From: Candidatus Nanopelagicales bacterium
GTDB lineage: Bacteria; Actinomycetota; Actinomycetes; S36-B12; UBA10799
DNA: 8,139 nt
Reading direction: 5' to 3'
NCBI GenBank assembly: GCA_030699055.1
Contig: JAUYKX010000324.1
Coordinates: forward strand, 1-8,139
Of this stretch, positions 1-6,712 are shown piece after piece; positions within the stretch are counted from its first letter, which is position 1, and every line of letters begins with the position of its first letter. The translations under genes and the position numbers were made by a program. The notes under the pieces are model-generated. The model saw only the letters and a program-made list of their open reading frames with translations, did no database searches and was not told the origin of the DNA.

Positions 1-576
1 CATCCGGAGTGGATCGTCGTTGAACGACTGCTCCGGCGACGACGGCGTCCGCAACCGTCGCGCTGCCAGATCCTCGAGCCCGCGATGTTCGTCGACGAAC
101 TCCAATTCGGGCAACCGAATGGCCATGGCGTTGAGGGTGAAATCGCGTCGGGCCAGATCGTCCGACAAAGACTCGCCGTACGCGACGTGCGGTTTGCGCG
201 AACCCGGTTCGTACGCCTCGCTCCGGTAGGTGGTTATCTCGAAGCAATAGCCGTCCCGCCGCGCCCCCACCGTGCCGAACTTGATCCCCACTTCCCACGT
301 CTGATCAGCCCAACCGCGCAGTAGCGCCAAGATCTCTTCCGGCCGGGCGTCAGTCGTCAGATCCAAATCCGAGCCGCTGCGTCCGCTCAGAAAGTCGCGG
401 ACACAACCACCAACCAGCGCCAATTCGTGATCTGCGGCGCGAAACCGCTCTCCCAACTGCGCCACCGCCACGACCGCATCCCCGAGGCCCGATTCCACTG
501 CGCGCCGCAGTCCCGCCGCATCCGGCGGTAGGTGAACGTTGGACTTCGGATTGGCGATCCCGGGAGTGTGACTCAT
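1..576 (-). CDS. pcnA: CCA-adding tRNA nucleotidyltransferase, N-terminal part (cut by window edge)
   Basis: The reverse strand is open for exactly 192 codons from an ATG at 576-574 to base 1, so the C-terminal part lies outside the window; homologues are about 480 residues long. Family knowledge: the enzyme adds or repairs the 3'-terminal CCA of tRNAs in the cytoplasm, using CTP and ATP. Seen in the sequence: the class II nucleotidyltransferase head with LVGGCVRD at residues 54-61, the metal-binding DLD pair D70 and D72, a GTVG segment followed by FEITTYR, the RRDFTLNAMA motif at about 143-152, and DDPLRM at the edge (187-192). The first ~45 residues are less conserved, so an internal start such as the GTG at codon 27 is possible. 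No clear Shine-Dalgarno sequence precedes the ATG. The gene is divergent from the Nudix gene, as in M. tuberculosis Rv3907c/Rv3908. The call is secure; the exact start is not. Confidence 0.95.
   Translation of the reverse strand, partial: MSHTPGIANPKSNVHLPPDAAGLRRAVESGLGDAVVAVAQLGERFRAADHELALVGGCVRDFLSGRSGSDLDLTTDARPEEILALLRGWADQTWEVGIKFGTVGARRDGYCFEITTYRSEAYEPGSRKPHVAYGESLSDDLARRDFTLNAMAIRLPELEFVDEHRGLEDLAARRLRTPSSPEQSFNDDPLRM
562..566 (+). promoter_or_regulatory. Possible ribosome binding site for the Nudix gene ATG start
   Basis: GGGAG ends 8 bases before the ATG at 575. It supports the long form of the Nudix protein, but it lies inside the pcnA coding sequence. It competes with the leaderless GTG start proposed at 632. 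Confidence 0.35.
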
Positions 577-1186
577 GATGACCCAGCGTAGAGCCGCTCA
601 AGATTCATCGAGCGCGACTATCCTGCCGGATGTGACCGATGCGCCGGGGGAAACCGAGGGAGACAACACCGAATCGCCTCCCCCCCGGCCGAACACGCCC
701 GGACGAGCTCCGAGCATTCCGCTTCCCACGGCGATCCGAGCACGTCGCCGCCCGCTCGCGGTCGAGGAAACCAGTGCCGGTGGATTGATTCTGAGCGACC
801 TGTCGGATCAGGCCCAAGCCGCGCTGATTGGTCGCATCGATCGTCGCGGCCGAATCATGTGGTCGCTACCGAAGGGCCACCTGGAGGTCGGGGAATCCGC
901 GCGCCAGGCAGCAGTCCGTGAGGTGGAAGAAGAAACCGGAATAAAGGGCGAGATCCTGACCGAACTGGGCACCATCGACTTCTGGTTCGTCGCTGACGGA
1001 CAACGGATCCATAAGACCGTTCACCACTTTCTGCTGCGGAAGATCGGAGGAACGGTCAACGCCGATGACCCGGAAGTGGTCGCGGTCGAATGGGTGCCCC
1101 TCGGAGAGCTTTCCGCTCGCCTCGCCTACGCGGATGAGCGTCGACTCATGCAACTCGTTCCCGAGCTGCTGGCCCAGCACCGGTGA
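575..1186 (+). CDS. mutT4: Nudix (MutT-family) hydrolase, MutT4-like
   Basis: 203 residues. A complete Nudix box runs from G101 to I123 (G-x5-E-x7-REVEEETGI), with metal-binding glutamates in R115-E120. It is preceded by the usual SAGG strand (S67-G70) and a WSLPKG turn. Family knowledge: Nudix enzymes hydrolyse nucleoside diphosphates linked to another group, often damaged nucleotides. The substrate cannot be read from the sequence, and antimutator activity is not assured for this subgroup. The first ~60 residues are a Pro/Arg-rich low-complexity tail. The ATG at 575 (or 578) has a GGGAG site upstream, but a GTG at 632 preceded by TATCCT could start a 184-residue leaderless form. The position beside pcnA and upstream of DUF6049 and murJ matches Rv3908. 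Its stop overlaps the next start by 4 bases (GTGA, 1183-1186), implying translational coupling. Confidence 0.93.
   Translation: MMTQRRAAQDSSSATILPDVTDAPGETEGDNTESPPPRPNTPGRAPSIPLPTAIRARRRPLAVEETSAGGLILSDLSDQAQAALIGRIDRRGRIMWSLPKGHLEVGESARQAAVREVEEETGIKGEILTELGTIDFWFVADGQRIHKTVHHFLLRKIGGTVNADDPEVVAVEWVPLGELSARLAYADERRLMQLVPELLAQHR
585..590 (-). promoter_or_regulatory. Candidate -10 element for pcnA
   Basis: Read on the minus strand this is TACGCT, fitting the actinobacterial -10 pattern TANNNT, with 8 bases between it and the pcnA ATG at 576. That spacing would give a leaderless or nearly leaderless transcript, which fits the lack of a ribosome binding site. I see no convincing -35 box. It lies inside the Nudix reading frame if that gene starts at 575. 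Confidence 0.35.
619..624 (+). promoter_or_regulatory. Candidate -10 element for a leaderless Nudix-DUF6049-murJ operon transcript
   Basis: TATCCT fits TANNNT and stands 7 bases before an in-frame GTG at 632-634. This is the same spacing seen before sigM. If used, the Nudix gene starts at 632 and the pcnA-mutT4 gap becomes 55 bases. No good -35 box is visible. Confidence 0.4.
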
Positions 1187-3309
1187 AGGCCGCCCCGGTG
1201 CAATTCGGAGCGATCGCACAGGCACTTGTGCTTCTGTTGCCTTTGGCCCTGTTCTCGGCCTGGTTGTCGCCCGGCCCCGCAGCCGCCGCGCCGACCACCG
1301 ACCCTGAGTTCACCACGCCGCTCACGGTCACCGTCAGGTCGTTGACCCCTTCGCTGGTTGACGCCAAGCAGCGCACAGTCGTCAAAGGAACGGTGACAAA
1401 CAATTCGAGTTCCACTGTCTCCGGAATCGAAGTGACGGCTTCGGTGTCCGCAGTGCGGTACTCGTCCGTCTCCGATCTCGAGCAGGCTTTGGACCCCACC
1501 AGAGAACTGACGACCAGATCCATCAACGCCCGAACGGCCCAAGTAGTCGGAACGATCGAACCGGGGGCCGATGCTTCCTGGCGCGTGGTCCTGCCGGCCG
1601 GGTTCATGAACAGCTGGGGCAACGGGGTATTCGTACTGGAGATCACGGCCCGGTCTGCCACCAACTACGCGACTGAGGGAACGTCTCGACTGGCGCTTCC
1701 CTGGTTCGACAGCCCACACAGCGCGCCCCCGGATAACCGGATGTCGCTGACCTGGCTGTGGCCGTTGACCACCGCGCCAGGCCGAGACGCCGAGAACGCC
1801 CTCATCGACGACGAGCTGCCGCGAGAACTGGCGCCCGGTGGGCGGCTTGCTGAGCTGATCGAGGCCGCTGCCACTCGTCCCGAACTGGTCACCTGGGTGG
1901 TCGACCCAGCCCTGCTGGAAACCGCGGCTTCGATGGCTCCGGGCTATCGGGTGGTGACGGCGGACGGGGGGGTCGGGCCGGTGCAAACCGGATCGACGGC
2001 GGCAAGCTGGCTGGAGCGGATTCGGGCTGCCACCTCCGCATCGAACGTCGATGTTTGGGCCCTCACCTATGCCGATGTGGACGTCGACTCCCTCGGCCCG
2101 GCCGAGCTGGGTTCCGATGCGGTACTGGCGAACACGCTGGCCCCCGGCGCCGCCAGTCGCGCGCTCGGCCGTCGGGTTGAACAGGTGATCGCCTGGCCGG
2201 TCGGGCCAACCGTTTCCAGCGAAACCATCAGCTTGCTTCGCTCGGCTGACGTCGACTCGTTGATTCTCGACCGGGCGGCCGTTTCGGGGGCCGGCGCGAG
2301 CGAATCGTTGGCGGCAGTAGGCGTGCGGGGAAGTCGAATCACCGCCGTGATGGGTGATCCAACGCTGAACCGAACATTGGCCGGCTCGACTTCGGCTGGA
2401 GAGATTCGGGGGATCGGACAGCGGCAGCTGTTCCTGGCCCAATCGGCCATCATGTCTCAGACCGATGAGAGACCGAACGCGGTTGTGGTTCCTGATCGCA
2501 GTTGGTCGGTTGACGCAGCGGTGCTCCGAGACCTGCTCGCCACCTTGCCGACTGCTCCCTGGTTACGGACATCCACCCTGAGCTCCATGTTGGCCGGCAG
2601 TTCGTCTCCCGCACCGATGCGGGCCCTGACGCCCTCCTCGGGCAAACGAGGCACCCGACTGGGGACCCGTTATCTGCGAGAGGTCAGAAATGCGCAGGAA
2701 AGCCTGTCCGTCTTCTCCGAAATCCTGCCCCCACCCGGGGACCTGGCCGGAACCTTCGAGACGGCCCTGTTGCGAGCCGAGTCGGCCGCCTGGCGCCCGC
2801 AACGCGCTCGCGGCCGGGAACTACTCGCCCGGATCCGAACTCAGCTGGACGCCACCCGGGCTCGCGTCCGACCGGTATCCGGGGGTCAGATCACACTCGC
2901 CTCGGCCACGAGTCGGGTACCCGTAACGGTCGTCAACGATCTTGACGTTCCGGTCCAGGTCGGGGTTCGACTGATCGGAGATCCCACGGTACGCCTGGTG
3001 CAGTCGGAGGCAATGATGCTGGAAATCCCGCCTGGCCAGAAAGTAAGCACCGAGATTCCGATCCAGCTGCTCGGAGCCGGCGAGCTTCCGGTCGACGTCC
3101 AACTAACCACCCCGTCGGGGCGCCTGTACGGAGAACCCACCCGATTGACTTTGCGGACCACCGCCTATGGCGCGGCCGCCACCTACGTTGTCGCCGCCGC
3201 CTTCATCGCCCTCGGAGTGACCATCGTGATCAGTACCGTGCGTCGCCGCCGGCGTTTCGCGCGGAAGGCGGGCAGCAAGCTCGAATCGACGGACGACCGA
3301 CAACCGTGA
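1183..3309 (+). CDS. DUF6049 family exported, C-terminally anchored membrane protein
   Basis: 708 residues, counterpart of Rv3909 by position and architecture; function unknown. GTG start overlapping the Nudix stop (GTGA), with no Shine-Dalgarno of its own. Seen: a signal peptide with hydrophobic core at about 9-28 and an Ala-rich cleavage region near residue 35; an Ig-like beta region at about 45-140; a central alpha/beta region at about 187-470; a charged helical stretch at about 495-562; a second beta-rich Ig-like region at about 566-660; one transmembrane helix at about 664-686 followed by five arginines. The expected topology is a large outer domain with a short cytoplasmic tail. The central region alternates buried strands with polar turns (WVVDPALLE at 238-246, TYADVDVDSL at 295-304, AWPVGP at 337-342, VVVPDRSW at 434-441). 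That recalls carbohydrate-active barrel folds, but this is inference. Coupling to murJ suggests a role in envelope building. Confidence 0.85.
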   Translation: MKAAPVQFGAIAQALVLLLPLALFSAWLSPGPAAAAPTTDPEFTTPLTVTVRSLTPSLVDAKQRTVVKGTVTNNSSSTVSGIEVTASVSAVRYSSVSDLEQALDPTRELTTRSINARTAQVVGTIEPGADASWRVVLPAGFMNSWGNGVFVLEITARSATNYATEGTSRLALPWFDSPHSAPPDNRMSLTWLWPLTTAPGRDAENALIDDELPRELAPGGRLAELIEAAATRPELVTWVVDPALLETAASMAPGYRVVTADGGVGPVQTGSTAASWLERIRAATSASNVDVWALTYADVDVDSLGPAELGSDAVLANTLAPGAASRALGRRVEQVIAWPVGPTVSSETISLLRSADVDSLILDRAAVSGAGASESLAAVGVRGSRITAVMGDPTLNRTLAGSTSAGEIRGIGQRQLFLAQSAIMSQTDERPNAVVVPDRSWSVDAAVLRDLLATLPTAPWLRTSTLSSMLAGSSSPAPMRALTPSSGKRGTRLGTRYLREVRNAQESLSVFSEILPPPGDLAGTFETALLRAESAAWRPQRARGRELLARIRTQLDATRARVRPVSGGQITLASATSRVPVTVVNDLDVPVQVGVRLIGDPTVRLVQSEAMMLEIPPGQKVSTEIPIQLLGAGELPVDVQLTTPSGRLYGEPTRLTLRTTAYGAAATYVVAAAFIALGVTIVISTVRRRRRFARKAGSKLESTDDRQP

Positions 3310-5030
3310 GCCAGGCCGAAGAATCTGGATCCTCCTCCGTGACCAACGGGGAGTCGGGAGCCGTATTGCGCAGTGGCGCGCTGATGGCGGCTGGCACTGT
3401 CCTGTCCCGGCTCACCGGGGTATTGCGGGATATCGCCCTCGCCGCCGCCCTGGGGTTCGGGATGCTCGCCGATACCTACGCTCTCGGTAACGCTCTCCCC
3501 AACATCGTCTATATCTTGATCATCGGTGGCGCGCTGAACGCGGTCTTCGTTCCCCAGTTGGTTCGTCGAATGCAACGGGACGATGACGGCGGAGACGAAT
3601 ACGCCCACCGGCTTCTGACTCTCACGGGCCTGGCCCTGTTGGTGCTGTCGATCGCTGCCGTCTTGGCCGCTCCCTGGCTCGTCCGCCTGTATGCAACCTC
3701 GGATTACCAGGCGGCCGAACTCGACCTTGCTGTCGTTTTCGCCCGATATTGCCTGCCGCAGATCTTCTTCTACGGTCTCTACACGATGCTGTCGCAGGTC
3801 CTCAATGCCCGCATGCGATTCGGGCCTCCGATGTTCACTCCCATCATCAACAACATTGTCATGATCGCGACAGCGGTCGGATTCGTGTGGCTGGTGGGAA
3901 CGGACCTGACGGTCGGATCGATCAGTGCAACGCAGACTGCGGTGCTGGGAATCGCGACCACGACCGGAATCGCCTTGCAGGCGCTGGCGCTGATTCCCTT
4001 CGTCCGGGCGGCGGGCTACTCCTGGCGGCCACGATTCGACTTTCGCGGCTGGGGACTCGGCAAGGCGGGTTCGTTGGCGGGTTGGACGATCGGGTTGGTC
4101 CTGGTCAATCAACTCGGCTTCCTCGTGATCTCTCGGCTAGCCACGACGGCGAATGTGTTGGCCGCTCAAGCCGGCACCGTTCCCGAGGGTCTGGCCACCT
4201 ACCAGCGGGCCTACCTGGTCTTCATGCTTCCCCACTCGGTGATCACCATTTCGCTGGTCACCGCCCTGCTGCCTCGCATGAGCAAGGCGGCGGCCGCGAA
4301 TGACCTGCGTCGAGTTGGGGCTGATGTCGCCGGAGGACTTCGACTGGTCGGCGCGTTGATCATTCCCGCCAGCCTGTTTTTGCTGGTTTTTGGTCCGGCG
4401 ATCGGAACCGTGCTCTTCGACTTCGGCGCCGGAGCCGGGGGTGCCGCCGAGTACACGGGACTGGTGGTTTCCGCGTTCGGGATCGGGCTGCTGCCGTTCT
4501 CCGCTTTTTACGTCCTACTCCGGGGCTGGTACGCGGTCGAGGACACCCGAACCCCGTTCCTGATCACAGTGATCTACAACGTGATCGCCATCCCCTTGAC
4601 CATCGCCGTGTTCATGTTGGTGCCGGTCGAGGGGAAGGTGATTTCTCTGGCCGTGTCATACGGGGTGGCCTACTGGCTGGTGATCGTCGTGGCCTGGTGG
4701 CGCCTCAACCGTCGGCTTGGCGGGCTCGATTCAACGCGAACGGCCTTCGGCTTGGTCCGCATCACGGCGGCGGCCCTCGTCAGCGTGGCCGTTGGGCTCG
4801 GTGTGGCCTGGCCAATCGGCAAGTTTGTCGGCTCAGCCGATCAATCCGGCTCAGCTTGGTTCGCCCTGGATTACTGGCCCAGTTTCTTCGCCCTGATCTC
4901 TGGCGTTGCCGCGATGGCCCTGGCCTACTTCGGCTGCGCGCGACTGTTCAGGGTTACCGAGGTCCAAGACGTGATCTCCACGCTGGTTCCCAGGTTCGCC
5001 GGCAGCCGGAAGGGAACGTCCGGGCCCTGA
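3306..5030 (+). CDS. murJ: Lipid II flippase MurJ (MviN)
   Basis: 574 residues, about 14 predicted transmembrane segments. Family knowledge: MurJ flips undecaprenyl-linked peptidoglycan precursor to the outer face of the cytoplasmic membrane. Seen: the N-terminal signature with SRLTGVLRD at 34-42, AD at 55-56, LPN at 64-66 and GGALNAVFVP at 74-83; LNARMRFGPPMFTPIINN at 166-183; FMLPHSVI at 306-313; LLPRM at 321-325; and RGWYAVEDTRTPF at 406-418. R35, R41 and D56 align with E. coli R18, R24 and D39, but the position of E. coli R52 is Y69 here. GTG start overlaps the DUF6049 stop by 4 bases (GTGA) without a Shine-Dalgarno site; a later GTG at 3339 is less likely. The protein ends a few residues after the last membrane helix, whereas the M. 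tuberculosis homologue (Rv3910) continues into a pseudokinase. That part is the next gene here. Confidence 0.96.
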   Translation: MSQAEESGSSSVTNGESGAVLRSGALMAAGTVLSRLTGVLRDIALAAALGFGMLADTYALGNALPNIVYILIIGGALNAVFVPQLVRRMQRDDDGGDEYAHRLLTLTGLALLVLSIAAVLAAPWLVRLYATSDYQAAELDLAVVFARYCLPQIFFYGLYTMLSQVLNARMRFGPPMFTPIINNIVMIATAVGFVWLVGTDLTVGSISATQTAVLGIATTTGIALQALALIPFVRAAGYSWRPRFDFRGWGLGKAGSLAGWTIGLVLVNQLGFLVISRLATTANVLAAQAGTVPEGLATYQRAYLVFMLPHSVITISLVTALLPRMSKAAAANDLRRVGADVAGGLRLVGALIIPASLFLLVFGPAIGTVLFDFGAGAGGAAEYTGLVVSAFGIGLLPFSAFYVLLRGWYAVEDTRTPFLITVIYNVIAIPLTIAVFMLVPVEGKVISLAVSYGVAYWLVIVVAWWRLNRRLGGLDSTRTAFGLVRITAAALVSVAVGLGVAWPIGKFVGSADQSGSAWFALDYWPSFFALISGVAAMALAYFGCARLFRVTEVQDVISTLVPRFAGSRKGTSGP

Positions 5031-5039
5031 CCACCTGAG

Positions 5040-5059
5040 ACCGAACGCGCCCGTTCGGT
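5040..5059 (+). terminator. Perfect 8-bp stem-loop after murJ
   Basis: ACCGAACG (5040-5047) and CGTTCGGT (5052-5059) are perfect inverted repeats around a 4-base loop, starting 10 bases after the murJ stop. There is no T-run, so it is either a U-less actinobacterial-type terminator, a mRNA 3' stabiliser, or an operator palindrome. It partly overlaps an alternative hairpin (5051-5071). Confidence 0.5.
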
Positions 5060-5071
5060 TCGGCTGAACGG
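5051..5071 (+). repeat. Alternative inverted repeat competing with the 5040-5059 stem
   Basis: CCGTTC (5051-5056) is complementary to GAACGG (5066-5071). The left arm is also the right arm of the preceding stem, so the two hairpins cannot form together. The core GAACG occurs three times in 29 bases: forward at 5043, inverted at 5052, forward at 5066. Confidence 0.45.
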
Positions 5072-5091
5072 CAATTCGCTGGCCGCTCACC

Positions 5092-5097
5092 TACTCT
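5092..5097 (+). promoter_or_regulatory. Candidate -10 element for the pseudokinase gene (leaderless)
   Basis: TACTCT fits TANNNT and lies 6 bases before the GTG start at 5104. The upstream bases hold no Shine-Dalgarno sequence. The geometry suits transcription starting at or next to the start codon. A convincing -35 box at 16-18 bases is not visible. Confidence 0.5.
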
Positions 5098-5103
5098 TAC
5101 TCC

Positions 5104-6630
5104 GTGAGCCTCGCCCCCAGGTCCACGTCGACGCCGACGAATGCGGTCGGTGATTCCGGCGCGATCCGTTCCGGGATGCGGGTTGGTCGCTTTCGACTGG
5201 ATGACCTGATCACCAAGGATGCCGCAGGCAGCGTGTGGCGGGCGACCGACGAACGACTGTGTCGGCGGGTGACACTTCGCGTAGTCCTGCCGCACGACCC
5301 CCGCCGCGACGAGATCCGCCAAGCCGCCTGCCGTGCGGCGCGGGTGGACAACTCGCATGTCGCCCGGGTATTGGACGTCCTTGATGTCGACGGCACGCTG
5401 GTGATCGTGTCCGAGTGGTTGGACGCCAGAACTCTGCCCGACATCCTTTCTCAGCCCCTGTCTCCAGCCGCTGCGGTAGACATCGCGATGGGCGTGGCGC
5501 AGGCCGTCGGGGCACTGGCCGGTTCCGGAGTCCACCACGGTCGGATCACTCCGAGCACGGTGCTCGTAACCAGCAGCGGGATGGTGAAGCTGCGGGGCCA
5601 CGCCATCGGGGAGGCCCTGTGGGGGCCGGAGGTCGGCGGTGGTGCTCCGGCAGCGGATATTTTCGGCATCGGTTCCGTTCTGATGGCCTGCTTGACGGGT
5701 CGCTGGCCGACGGGGCCCCGCGACGATCTTCCCGCTGTTCCTGTAATCGGCTGGGATCTGGCCTCGCCTGGCCGCCTCGTTGCCGACGTTTCGCCATTTC
5801 TGGATCAGATCGTCATGCGTTGTCTGGCAACGGCCACATGTGTCAGGGGTCGGTCCGGGGCCCCGCCCTACCCCGATCTGAACGCCGTCATCAGCGCCCT
5901 CGCCTTGGCCCGGCACGAGGTGGCCATCAACGCGCCGGCGATCGACTCACCCCGTCGTTCCCGCCTGGCCCGCCGTCTCGGAGGAGCGCTGATTGCCGCA
6001 GCCTCGGTCTCAGCCATAGCTGCCGTGGGCCTGGCTCTGGTGCTGGCGTCGTCGCCGGAGGACACGGGGTCGGTTCGGTCCGGAGACTCGTCAGCGGCCT
6101 GGAAGCCGCCACCGACGCCGATCGCCATGGAACCGGAAGTTCTTCGCCTTCCCCCCGAAATCCGGTTCCCGGTAAAACGCGCCTGGTCGATCAGTGTCGA
6201 TCGAACTGGTCAAATCGCTCGATCAAAGCCCGGAACCGACTCGCCCACCTCCGGACCGGGTGCGGCACTCGACGAAGACACTTCGTCGGCCTGGCAAACC
6301 GCCGTTTTCAAGTCCCACAAGTCTGCCCAAGCGTCAGGAACGGCACTGGTGATCGATCTCGGTGCTGAACACCACGTCCGGGCACTTGATGTCAGCTTGC
6401 TGGGTCCGGCCAGTGACATTCGGATTGCTTCTTCCGTTCGACCTCCCCGCTCGTCGTCGGACCTCGAGACTCTGGCCGAGCTCGCCGGGGCACCACCGCT
6501 GACGTCGGTGCGGCTTCCCCGACCGGTTCGTACTCGCTACCTGGCCATCCAGTTCAACCGAATGCCGATGACGACGAACGGTTACCGCAGCGGCATCTCC
6601 CACCTGGCGATTCGCGGCCCGGCGGACTGA
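5104..6630 (+). CDS. Membrane pseudokinase with outer discoidin-like domain (detached C-terminal half of mycobacterial MviN)
   Basis: 508 residues. A Ser/Thr-kinase-like fold spans about 25-275, but the catalytic residues are replaced: no GxGxxG (KDAAGSVWRA at 38-47), VAIK lysine is R59, the alpha-C glutamate appears to be Q73, HRDLKPxN is HGRITPST (145-152), and DFG is GHA (165-167). The structural alpha-F aspartate (D185, ADIFGIG) is kept. It is therefore a pseudokinase and probably cannot phosphorylate. An Arg-rich stretch (284-291) leads into one transmembrane helix (about 293-316) and a Pro-rich linker. The C-terminal beta-rich domain (about 356-504) contains a DEDTSSAW motif (390-397) and resembles F5/8-type or discoidin folds. 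GTG start chosen for the frame and the TANNNT element before it. Family knowledge: in M. tuberculosis the equivalent domains are fused to MurJ and control it through PknB phosphorylation and FhaA binding. The same role here is inference. Confidence 0.88.
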   Translation: MSLAPRSTSTPTNAVGDSGAIRSGMRVGRFRLDDLITKDAAGSVWRATDERLCRRVTLRVVLPHDPRRDEIRQAACRAARVDNSHVARVLDVLDVDGTLVIVSEWLDARTLPDILSQPLSPAAAVDIAMGVAQAVGALAGSGVHHGRITPSTVLVTSSGMVKLRGHAIGEALWGPEVGGGAPAADIFGIGSVLMACLTGRWPTGPRDDLPAVPVIGWDLASPGRLVADVSPFLDQIVMRCLATATCVRGRSGAPPYPDLNAVISALALARHEVAINAPAIDSPRRSRLARRLGGALIAAASVSAIAAVGLALVLASSPEDTGSVRSGDSSAAWKPPPTPIAMEPEVLRLPPEIRFPVKRAWSISVDRTGQIARSKPGTDSPTSGPGAALDEDTSSAWQTAVFKSHKSAQASGTALVIDLGAEHHVRALDVSLLGPASDIRIASSVRPPRSSSDLETLAELAGAPPLTSVRLPRPVRTRYLAIQFNRMPMTTNGYRSGISHLAIRGPAD

Positions 6631-6632
6631 GA

Positions 6633-6646
6633 TCGGGAGTGCCCGA
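6633..6646 (+). terminator. Small stem-loop after the pseudokinase gene
   Basis: TCGGG (6633-6637) and CCCGA (6642-6646) pair around a 4-base loop just after the stop codon. The stem is only 5 bp and there is no T-run, so termination is doubtful. Confidence 0.25.
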
Positions 6647-6699
6647 CACTGCCGATGCTCGACGCCCGCACCCGGGGCTGCCCAACGGGATCGACCCCA

Positions 6700-6705
6700 T
6701 AGGCT
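6700..6705 (+). promoter_or_regulatory. sigM: Candidate -10 element for sigM (leaderless)
   Basis: TAGGCT fits TANNNT and sits 7 bases before the ATG at 6713. No Shine-Dalgarno sequence is present between them. I do not see a clear ECF-type GGAAC -35 motif upstream, so there is no visible sign of autoregulation. Confidence 0.5.
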
Positions 6706-6712
6706 CACGGCG

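Noticed and set aside
680..686. Run of seven C in the Nudix gene, and a similar run of seven G at 1966-1972, as possible phase-variation tracts
   Set aside because: Both are short, sit in conserved core genes with intact frames, and runs of this length are expected in GC-rich DNA.
1126..2442. 438-codon open frame on the minus strand inside the DUF6049 gene
   Set aside because: Its translation is Arg/Gly/Ser-rich without recognisable domains, it has no start signals, and the plus strand has a signal peptide, membrane anchor and operon overlaps. It is a GC-rich shadow frame.
3183..4112. 309-codon minus-strand frame within murJ
   Set aside because: Gln/Arg/Asp-rich translation is the typical antisense of membrane-helix codons; no support as a gene.
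4990..5110. Frameshift splitting a murJ-pseudokinase fusion
   Set aside because: murJ ends in a normal C-terminal tail with its own stop, followed by a 73-base gap with hairpin and promoter-like signals, and the pseudokinase has its own N-terminal leader. This looks like two real genes.
4954..5916. 320-codon open frame on the minus strand across the murJ-pseudokinase junction
   Set aside because: Low-complexity translation with no motif, and it crosses two well-supported plus-strand genes and their hairpin gap. Shadow frame.
5104..6630. Active Ser/Thr protein kinase of the PknB type
   Set aside because: The fold is similar, but the VAIK lysine, catalytic aspartate, metal-binding asparagine and DFG motif are all replaced.
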